Shown: piece after piece, positions 8,905 to 20,900 of the stretch
Numbering within the stretch: position 1 is the stretch's first letter
Layout: each line of letters begins with the position of its first letter
Assembly (NCBI GenBank): GCA_004352715.1
Contig: SCFE01000041.1
Coordinates: 896,928 to 960,927 of the forward strand
Direction: 5' to 3'
Length of the DNA: 64,000 bases
Source of the DNA: Hofstenia miamia
Lineage: Eukaryota > Xenacoelomorpha > Acoela
Notes under the pieces: generated by a model
Databases searched by the model: none
Told to the model about the DNA's origin: nothing
The model's input: only the letters and a program-made list of their open reading frames with translations
Position numbers and translations under genes: made by a program

Positions 8905-11900
8905 CTAAACAGACAAAATCTACATCTCAAATGCACGAGAATATTTCAAGAATCTTACGATCACAGAGTAGAAATGTTAAATTAGAATTTCTGAAATGTA
9001 AAATTGAATTCCTTTACACATACATGTATTATTCTACAGAAATTAAGACCAGGAATATGCATCCCTTAAGATATTTGTTACACAATAAGTCAAATATTGA
9101 CTTATATGTCTCCAGTGGCCCGTTTAGGATTTTTAAAACGGGGGTCTGACACCTTTTTTACAGAAAAAATTTGGAAGAAATGTTTTTTTGGACAGAAATA
9201 AGCTTACACAAAATGCAATCGTCTGTTTTTAGCAGCAAATCTATTGATAACATCTTGAATTAACGTGAACTATTTTCAATTTTGAGGAAAAGAGAACATT
9301 TTTCTTAAGGGTTCGCAGTTGCCCCAAAAAGGAGGGTGCGTTTGCCCCCTGCCCCCTAAACGCGCCATTGTATGTCTCCCTTGTAGTTACTGCATAACGA
9401 AATTGATGCGCAATTTGAAATGAATATATATGAACATTTAGAGCTTGAATTTGCATGCGAAATCCAATAGAAATGCATTTGAAAACATTTATATACGGAA
9501 TGCGTAATTATAAGAAAGATGTAGTAATCTTTCAGATTCTCTGGCTTCTCACTAACACCCAAATTTTGAAAAACACTTGAAAAAGATCACTCAAACGTAG
9601 CAGAATAAATTCTAAACAATTGCAAAACACTTTCAAACAAACTATACCAACGTGAAATATTTTTCGTTAATTTTCTATCTCAGATTTTAATTGCTTTGTT
9701 GTCATCGGAGACCAATTTCTAATTTCATGACTATTTTATTGCAATTGCAAGTAAAGCTTATACATAAAAGAAAGCGAAATTATTACACAAAATGCATACA
9801 TTTTCTAGATATTTTAATTTGATAATTTAAAAAGTAATAATAATAGATACAAATGTACCTTGTTTTCAGTGAGAGGAGGTACGTAAGATTGATTCATTGC
9901 AATCTTAATTAAAGCAGTTATCGCTTCAGCCGCCCAGCATCGCAGTTGAGCATTTGAGTGCTTTGTTACTTCATGTAAATGATCTAATTTTTGTTGAATA
10001 AATTCAAATTTAAAATTCTAGTCACTTTGAAAATTTATTAAAAATGTGGAACTATGGTACAAATCGATATACGCGTGGCCACAAATAAAGATAAACACGC
10101 TACTAAAGTGGTTATTTTGTAATTTGTTTCTATATATATACACACACACACATATATATATATATATACATACAATAGCAATGACGTAGGTTGTAAGAGC
10201 TATAAATTTCATTTCATAGGCCTTTTTATAACTATCGGTATTGAAACACCCGGCCCCAAAGGCGGCATTTATTACCACTTCCTACTAGGGCAAAAATTTT
10301 CTACCAATAATTGCAGAGCTTCAAAATAAGCAAGTTTGATAAAATAAATGGTTGGAAAGGTTTATGTACACAAAATGATAAATTATTAAGTTTTAATTGA
10401 AAAACCTTAAATCAAAGTTAACTTCTGAAGACAATACAAACTTTTAATATAATACATTGTTATTACAGACGACTAAATATTAACACTAGAACGGCGGAAC
10501 CCGTCAATTGACGATTTTTTTATTTTAAAACTGCTATAATTTTTTTTAAAGAAATATTTTTTATAATCCTCTCGTGAGTTTTAATCATTTTCGAAGTGTC
10601 ACAAAATGCAAAAGAAAATTTTATGATAACTCATATTGAAAATAAAATATTGTTGAATATACCTACAACGGCGAAACCCGTCAATTGACGATTTGAATAA
10701 TATTAATAAAATTCTAGCAATTTTTAAATGTTAATGGCAACTATTTCACATTATTACATACAGTAAACAATAAATACATATTGTGAGCTATTCTTTATTA
10801 TTACATTTATTGTCAAATTAATTGATATTTATTTCATGTTTTTGTTTAGTGAAATTTATTTTCGAATACATCAATTCACCAAAACATATACATACTTCTA
10901 AAATTACGATCAAAAACAAGCTTTATTGACATAGTTGTCAAGAATTTTATTAACATATTGCAAGAATTTATTTACAAAGCAAGTATCAAATAATATTTGA
11001 GATCATTTTGACCAGATTAAAATGAAAATAGAATAATATGTAACTAATGCAATGATATAATATGCAATATTGAGTCTAGATAATAAAGGGAACAAATTTT
11101 GTACAAATGGATCCAAATTTAGATTTCAAAAGCAGTTTACACATACAGTCGCAAAACTTCTTCTGCTGAAATTCTTCTTCTAGCCATAGTAAAACTGATA
11201 AAACAAAATGTAAATTTTGAAATCAAAAGATTGTATATAAATGCAGAAATTATAGATGAAATGATGAGACATGACACAAAAGCCAATAAATGTTAAGTTT
11301 ATTTGAAGCGTATTGTTATTTAGTTCCTATTAGACGAACTAATCAGTTACAAAAGTCTCTACAATACGCCAGTAGTAAGTATTAGATCTGAGATATATTC
11401 AATTTGCGCCACGAATTTGTAACAAACTCGAAACGCTAGCTCTTCATTTCAATTCAGGAATGATTTTTCTTGATGAATTATTACACAATCAAGCTAGGTA
11501 TATTAGCGATGACATTATAATAAATACACTTATATTAAAAAGAAAATAATGATGTTGAATTATTCACAATCGTTTTTCATTACATTTTAGAAGGACATAC
11601 ACTGAACATTTTTTAAACATTTACTGCCAACATATGACTGTATAGTACTTTAGAATGTATACCATAATATTATATGTTGCTATAATTTTATTATGCTTAA
11701 AAACTCATTAAAAAATAAAAATCGTCAATTGACGGGTTTCGCCGTTCTAGGTATAACAATTTTCCCGCCGTTGTAGTGTTAAGAACTGTATAGAACCCGA
11801 AAAACAATTACGAGATTTCACTTTCTATGGAAAAGAATATACACTTTAACGACCTCAAAAAGCTAGTTGGGTAAATAAATTACCTGTGATATGTTCCCAT

Positions 11901-14900
11901 ACAATGACTATACGATACAAGTTTACTAATCCAGTTTCCAAAAGTTTGGCAACTGCAAACAAAGAGGGCTCTTTCAAACTAGTCGCTGATTCCATACTCA
12001 CGGTTGATATGCAACAAAGAGCTGTCAGTAAATCACTAATGGCCTTTTGAGACAAATGCTGACTATCTAAACCAATTAAGAAAAAATTATTAGAATCAAA
12101 ACATTTTCTAAAAATATACTTGAAAATGTCAATAATATTGGAAATATATTTAAAAGCAAGTTTTTGGCAGGTAAAATTGTGAGCACGGTTTATGTATGCA
12201 TTAAGCTAAATTGTTGTAAATTTCTAAGAATTATAAAAATTGAAGATTACTTTCGAAAAGAAGAGTTAGCCTTTCACTAAGGAAGGGTAATCTTGCAACG
12301 GCTGCATTTGTAACAGAAGTGGAAGGAGCCTCACTTGGCGGTGCTGCATTTAGGCGACCATTGGCTAAAGGTTTGAGACCCAATGACCAAGCCAAATGTT
12401 CTAACGTTGTTAAAACCATCTAAATTTTTTGATTAAATATTTTTTAAATACTATTAACACAAACAGTGAAAACTGCAATATAACAAGATGCGTCAAGTTA
12501 AAACCTATACACCATGCAGCATACAATGAAACCATAAAATTGTACCTGCCAAGTTTCATCTAGAAATTCACCATGTCTAAGAGCTGTATCCAGTAGTGAT
12601 TCCATGCAGGACAAATGTTTGGAGGTGAGACATAAAGTTCCCCCACCAGCCACAGATGGATTCAGTGGAGTGCCTGTAACTACAATATTGTATTGTTCTA
12701 AATCTGATCTACGCATTGACGGAGCCACCACGGATGTTGATTTGATACATGGATTCAATACGGCCATACCATAGAGTGCAGGTAAACAAGAACGACAAAG
12801 CTGAAGCACCAGTGAATCTCTGGCTGCAGTAACTTGCAGACTTCCACTTATCATAATCAACGATTCCAAAGCGCTGAGTGAAACTTTAAGAATAGAATCG
12901 TTGGTACTAGGTAAAAAGTCTTGTATACAAATACAATTTAAATTAAAAATGTATATACCAGTACGGTACAAATTATTAACTATAAACTTAAGATACTTAC
13001 ATGTTGTTATAAATAAAACTAGTGCATATAACTCATTAAACTGCTTTTTGTAGAACTGAAATATAAGTAAAAACTGGCTAGCATATTCGAAAATGAAATT
13101 AAGTAAAACTAGGTTTAATGAATTATAAATATTTTTGTTTTTCTCAAAATTCATAACATTCATTTGTAGATTACTAATGTTAGGCATTTACCTAGCTTCA
13201 ATAACGATTCCCAGAGCTGGCAATATTCCCATCCACGAATTGGTGATCATATTGACTACAAGATCTCTCTCGTCCTCAGTGCTCTCATCAGTTAGTAATT
13301 CAAAGGCACCGATTATGGAATCGATGGTGGAAAGGATACAAGTGTATCCCACGGTAACTGCATAGCCATCGGCGATTGGAGGTATTGAGTCAATGGATGT
13401 ATGTTCCAGTCTAAAAAATAATCATTACGAATTACACCATTAAAAAGTTGTATAGTCTTAAGATCCTGAAAGAGATACTACAGGGTGATCTATAAGTCAG
13501 GAACTATTTTGATTGGCCATATTTTTTCTAGCCAATTGTCAATTTGTATGTTTGTATCATTTATGTGTTGAACATTCTATGGGGTTTCATATTTCTCAAT
13601 AATTTTCAGTACTCTACACGTCAACTAACTGTTAAATGGACTTACCAACACAACTGGAACTGGTGCAGTTATTCTATTCGAATTCGTCTTCACCAACCCT
13701 TTGATTGCGTACATATGAAACCAAGGATAACCTCAAAAATGAGCCTTTCCATGCATCTGCAATAACCAAGCTGACTCAAAAATTTGAAGAAACATTTTCT
13801 CTACATGTCAATAAACCTGGCCGTTGTTCCATAATTGATGAAGTGAGAGCATCACATTTAAATCAAGCTAATAGCAATACCTGTGGAACAAGTTCTTTGA
13901 GACAATATTAAAGAGAAACTGGAATTAACTACTCTACAGTCAGAAAAATAACCAAGGAGAACTTGAACTTTAAAAAATACAAGCTTAAATTTGTACATGG
14001 TCTTCAATACGATGATATGGAACATCAACTGGAATTTGCATTGTTTGATACACGATTGTTACCAGTGTTGGATGAGATTTTGTGGACCGACGAGGCTCGT
14101 TTTCATCTTAGTGGTGAGTTGTCATTCTTATTAGGCTATGTATGGGCATCAGAAAATCCTAACATCAATTTAAATCGAACTTTGCACTCCCCAAAAATCA
14201 CAGTTGCTGTTGCATTTACCTCGAAATTCATATTGCCTCCTCATTTTTTTGTATATAATGAATCAGTTCGAAAGGAAAATTATCTTGAAATGATTAAATA
14301 TCATATAATTCCCAAGCTAAAAGAAAAACGAAAATTCAACAAGAATTTCTTCATGCAAGATGGGGCCACTCCCATACAGCTTGCGACACAATTTCGTTTT
14401 TGCGTGAAAATTTTGGAGAGCGAGTTATCAGTGGCTCATTTGATTTATTTTGGCCCCCTCGTTCACCAGATTAAACGCCTTCCGATTTTTCGTTTTGGGG
14501 AAACATCAAGAATAAGGTTTATTCCAAAACACATCTTAACTTAGATTCTTTAAAAGAAAAAATCATTGAAGAATTCAGTAACATTGATGCTGCAACTTTG
14601 CAAAATGTAGTGCACTCGATTCCAGCTTGCATTACACGACTGAGACTCGTAAATGGTGAACATATATGACACATAAAACCCCATTTATTGTACTTTTAGT
14701 TAAAAATTTATCTGTTTCTGTTTTTGAAAATAAATGTTTAGTATTTCCATTTAAAGTTGTTCTCTACTTATAAATCACCCTGTACAATTTCTGAAAAAAT
14801 AATAAATCTTTTCTAAAACTAAACGAATTTAAATCTCTGATCAGAATCCGCCAAGTTAAAGGTAAAATCTAATAACAAATTTACCACCATGAAATTCATT

Positions 14901-17900
14901 AAAAAGAAAATCTCCACATCGGCGTATATATGAATGAAGACTCCATGAAGACATACATAATGAGTAAGTAAAAAACTTTTCGAGATAAACTTAAAAGCAA
15001 TTTTCGGCAAAAAACGTGTTTTGTCTTCATATAAAAACTTTGGAATAACTTACAAGCGTGGCTTAAAATCCGAATAATCAGGATTACAAAGCAGTGGAAT
15101 GGAAATTGATCGAAAGGTGAAAGATGTGGCTAACGATATAGTATTGGTGGCTCCACTACCTAAATGAATGGTGTTTTAAAAATACTTCAAAATCATATAT
15201 GCAGATATGAGAAATTGAATATAGTTGTACACGGTAAGTTTGTCAAGACTAAATATGGTTTTACTATAATATTAAAACTTTTCATTTTAAATATAAAAAC
15301 CTAACTAACATAAAAATTACAATCACAAAAAATTAGAAATGATGGAAATAGACCTACAAAAGCCTAATTACTAAAAACAAAGAGAGAATTAACTAATTGT
15401 AGCGAATTAATCTATTATAAAAAGTGTCTTGCCTCCATAATTTTTCATCTAGACCAGTGCTGATAGACATTTTCAACACTTTTCATTTCATATTCATAAG
15501 CAAACATTTTAAGCATTATCAATTCGGTTAATAAATTACATAATTGTTTAACTACCCTACATCCATGTGTGAGCAATTGGATTTTGATAAAAATTGAAAA
15601 CCACTAGCATCAATGAAACGCACCACTGAAAGTCATTAGCATACTTAGAAATATTAGAATACAAATAATACCACAGACATACATTTGTCTATTGCGCCAT
15701 CAATATTATAACATTTGCAAACAATAATATGATTAGGTATTCATTAGGTATTCACAGAAAACCCTAACTTAGTGGTGTACAACTCAGGCCCACAAACTTA
15801 ACTGAGCTCATGAGTGTCTTTTATTAGTTCTGAAGAGAGTGTGAGATTGTGTCAATCTGTTACAGTATAAATCACTAAGAAACTATAAAAACTATATGAA
15901 ATGGTAGTCATTATTGGACAAACTCCCTAAACCTAAACCCTAACCCTAACCCTGCCCTAGATCACAGCTAGCACAAATTACAAATGAGAAATAGGGTTGT
16001 CTTTAAACTGTAAAAAATTCTTACTTGTAGGTGTGACAAATGCAGTTTGTACAAATGTCCCTAAAGAGTTAACAATATTGCGAAAGATGGTGTTGGAACC
16101 AGCTTGCATATCATAATGCAGGCAAAAATTTCTAAAAATAAGATAATCTAGAATTCTAAAGAATTGTTTATACTTGAATAATAATGGTTGAGAAACAAAC
16201 GACTCGAGAATCTCAGCAGCAAGAATCCTCTGCCAAAGGAGCTTGTCATTGTCCAAAAACTTCACAATCAAACAGAGAAATATTTCACATTCTGTGACCT
16301 AGAAAATGAGTTCATAGGGTATTCAGTAGAAAAAATAATGACAATACGAGTACATTACATGTGACAGTTTAAATAGAGATGTCAGTAGAGTGTTCGCCCG
16401 TTTCAAAACAAATTTCAATTGTACCAAATGAAATGAGCATTAAAAAATCAAAAAAGGAGAAAACTAACTACTTTTTCTCTAAAATAGCTATAATCTTCTT
16501 TTCAAAGTGGAAGAGATTTCTATCTATAATTGATAATGCAACTGATTTGCAGAGGTAATTTTTCAAATTAATGTCAAATTCAACAATCCCTAAAAACGAG
16601 TGTGAACATTTAAGAAAAACCCAGCCTAATTCTAGGCAATGTTAAGCTTTCTTACATAAAAAATAGGTATTGACTGGTTGAGATTAATAAAAAAAGACTC
16701 ACTAAAATTTTGAAGTAGTGTGAAACAAGAGCTGTGACCACACGCATAAGACGCATGTTGAGCGCAAAAGCCTCAACATCTGCATTTAATTGGGAAGAAC
16801 GGACTTTAGATGTTGGGGAGAAAAGCTTTATCACTAACGGACATACTTTCTCCTTGACTACAGTCAGTAGAGCAGGATGCTAAAATTAATCAAATGTTTG
16901 TATCAAAAACTAAGATGAATGAAAAAATTTAAGAATTACCATATGGAAATCATATTGATATTTGAAAAAATGATTACACGCATTTCATGCAGTTTGACAA
17001 GAAAGTTTCAAAAATGCAAAATTATTCAACAATTGAATTGACTCAAAATTAGTGAATGATAGATTTTAACGCTCTGCTTACACAATTCGAAACGTAATGC
17101 TAAAGCCATACAGTCTGTTGGCACTTAAACGGTTGAAATTAGGTCAATTTACACTATAGATATAGAAACTTGAATTGAAAATGTACGAAACAACTAATTC
17201 TACAACTTGTAAAAGGGAAACCTGATTTGCATCAGATAACTGCAATGATTTTTTTACCGAAGTTATTGAACATGAAGACGATTCGAATTAACCACCAAAC
17301 ATGAGGTTTTACGTCGACAAGGAAAATATTAAACTAAGGCTAATTATTTTGCTCATGGACGTCTCTAGCTTAGAGAGTTCCATGATTTCACTATTCAACA
17401 AAATGTTAATACTAAATAACTGGCTGAAGTAAATTATTTCGCGATGAGATAATTATTGTGGACATTAGGACGTTGTACTTTGAAAAAGTCAAGCGTTCGG
17501 ATTACACTATAAACGAAAGAGCACACCTATAATTATAGATATCATTACAAAACAAGCATTTCTTTCAAAATAATCAAAATACTAAAAGCAAGAAAATTAA
17601 ATTTCAGTATTTATATCTTCTTAACCTCATAAATCGATTTTAATCCATTAATATCAATTGTACAAAATCTGTTCTTTGAGTAAATAGTTATGTATCTCAC
17701 ACCATTTTGTTTCCTACATTTAAATTTATCACTAGTAGAAATTTATCCATTACGTGTTTTCAAACTTAAGAGCAGCGAATAAGTTACAAATTTTTGAGGA
17801 GAAACACCTAGAATTTGGAAATTTACAAATATAAAAAAATTGCAGCAAATTGTGGCAGTTGTTTTAGCTACCAGATTCTTCATAGGCCAATTGGAATAAT

Positions 17901-20900
17901 ATAATAACAAAGCTTAAAATGACACCGAGTTTAAAAAAAAGGAGATCTTATCTAAAACACTAATTCCATATCATCCTCTCGAAAACGAGCACATGTCCAA
18001 CAAATATTTAAGAACTTGTCAACCTAAATTTCGACAAGGTACACCATTAATGTTTTTAAAATATGAGCCTAATTTGCTACTGAATTACTGAATTTTTTAG
18101 GGTTAATGAACTACTATACCATGTTTCTTTTTGAGCAAATATTTAAAAAGTGTACTCGAAATGTATTTTTGGGAAAAGTCAAAGGTTACATATAAATTTA
18201 CATTACTTAAACAAAAAATGCAAAGTGATTTTAGATTTACACTACTAATAACCAGAGCTTTACTAAATAATTAACAAGGCGGCCTCTAAATCTGAGTGTT
18301 GTATTTTTGTCACATTTTGACCAAACAAAAATTTCTCAACAAATAATATCCAAAACCCCACACTGTAATATAAATTTAACAAGGGGGCTGGATCTCCAAT
18401 CGAAATTAACATGAGCACTCCTTGAGCAAACCCTTGTTGATAACATTTCTTCAAAAATGACCAATTTTGAATGTATTCTTTGATGGGTTTTCCAAATTTT
18501 GACAATTGTATGGATCATTATTATTACATATCAATTTAAACGAATTTAAATTGCAAAAAATTCCAAATCTATTAATAAATAGTTTTTTACAAGATCAATC
18601 AAATGGTAATAGTTTGTGTATATCTACAAATTATAGTTGATTGGTGTTTCTAAGCAATTTATGCACATCTTGAATAGATTTTGATAAATGCAAACCGCAT
18701 TTCTTTGAAGCAAAATTTATCAGATGTATGCAAAATGTTTGCTAATGTTTGGAAATGTGCAAAAGAACTGCGTTCATGAATTGACAATATACATTTAAAT
18801 AATTAATGTTATTGTCCTTAGGCATGCGTGAAAACAATTACCGTAAAGAAAATGATAACTTTACATTCGCATTTTTTAAGTAATAATTGAATATATATAT
18901 ATATGGCTTATGAATTTATTAAATCCGTTGAAAGTAAATTTCCAATGTGTACTCTTTTGAGCACATGATCACTGGCGAGGTTAAGACAGATTAACTCTTT
19001 CACCGCGAAATTCGACTTCAGTCCACATCTCTCCTGTTTTTTTTCTAATAAAATGTCCAAAATCTGGTGTAATTCCATGTAATTGAGTATAATAAAGCGT
19101 TTTTTAAGAAAAAATTGATTTTCATTTTTTGTGTCAAAATGACATTTTTTGAGAATTTCTGAAAATTCATGAAACGCAGTGAAAGGGTTAATAGTTAAGT
19201 AAAAATAGAGATAAAAGAGCATATTTAACAGCTACTGCATGGGAGGAAAGCAAAAAGCGCTTATGAATTTGTCTATTCAAACCAGCATGTTAATTAAACA
19301 AAAAAAGCGGCTATGATTGCACAGACAAACACTATAGCTGCCCTCGGATCAAGGAAGTTAACTTATGCATATATTAAATTTGGCAGCACGTAGAAATAGA
19401 TCCTGTATCAAAGTGAGTGGCAAAATTAAAGCCTATAAAACACTAAGATAATTTAAAAATGCATTTTCACTGCTTTAATTCTAGGTAAATTTTAAGCAAA
19501 AATGAGTTTTGGAGCTCTTTAACAAATAAAGCAATGCGTGTAGTGTAAGCATTATAAATTACCTTGAGAATAACAGAATGGTAGTTACTGACCGCCGAAA
19601 TAACCAAATCAAGCCCAAATGCAGGTGTTAATTCTGAAGAAATATTGACTAACCAAATTGTTAGATCTCCAGAAATGTGACTGCATAGGTCCTAAACACA
19701 ATTTTAAAGAAAACTCCAATTTATATATATATATATATATACAAGCACATAATAATCTAAATGGTTCTCAAAAGATGAAATTTTTAACAAATTTATAACG
19801 AAAGCTCTATCATGTGTGATTAATAATTTTTTGTTAAAAAACAATTTTGTAGCAAAAGGTCATGGGATGCACTTACTAGTATAACAAAATATTAGAATGA
19901 AAGCAATCACATAAAATAAAAAATTGAAATCCTTTACCTGCAAAAAGCAAACTGCATCATTTAAATAAATTTCAAGTTTCTCATCGTGGTCAACATTTGC
20001 TAAAATATCGAAATTAGCCCAAAAATATTTACACTATAAAAATATTTGAAAATAATGCATTTTATCAAGTACGTTAGAAGTTACTGGGGCTTTGTGTTTA
20101 TCGATATTCAAATGCAACATTTCAAAAACGTCGACAATCGAGTTGGTTTTAATAATAGACTGTAGAGGTCCTTTTTTGATTTCACAATTGTAAAGACGAC
20201 TTTTGCGTACAATAATTATAGCGGTTATTAATTACATAAAAATAATTTAGCTATATTTTACTAACCAATAGCAAATATTTTTCAGGAATGCAATCTGGAC
20301 CAAACGTTTTTAGGTATTAAAAATTAAGACGATTACTATACTAAAGCTATACTAATTAGGAAACATCAGATAATTGTACGTATTAAATGTCAAAGATAGA
20401 TCAAATTAGATTAATACTGAACTTTGAATGCATCTGGGAACATATTAGACAATTAAGTTCGTACTTGAAAATTATTTATAGTCTATCTATTTTATGGATC
20501 TAAAAAATTTAACGTCTTCCAAATACTAACTGTCACATATATTGGGAATGAAATCATTGAATTTGGGATCCATACAATACCAAACTATCAGTGTCGCTGT
20601 CGTAATAAAATGGTTGAAAACAAAAAACCATATTTCAACTAGACAACAATATTTACAATACATCTTGTGGTTTGATCAAACGCAAACAAATTGTTTATGA
20701 AAAGAGACAACAATTTTATATATTCACCAAGGTTTTCGAGTCGAGTTCGAGTTACTCGGACAGATTTCGAGTTTTTACGTTTCGAGTTTGAGTATTTTTT
20801 TAAACAAAATTCCGAGTTCGATCGTGCTTTTTTATAATTCCGAGTTTTTCAGGCTAAAAAAATTATTTTTAAATAATTCTAAGTTAAAAATAACTTTTTG

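Noticed and set aside
8853-9149. Plus-strand frame of 98 codons
   Set aside because: It overlaps MON2 exon 15 on the opposite strand and runs into the hAT MITE; a shadow frame.
15925-15957. A true telomere or chromosome end
   Set aside because: MON2 exons continue on both sides and the tract is short and imperfect.
18908-19222. Minus-strand frame of 104 codons in MON2 intron 5
   Set aside because: It spans the TTAA MITE from flank to flank and has no protein-like features.
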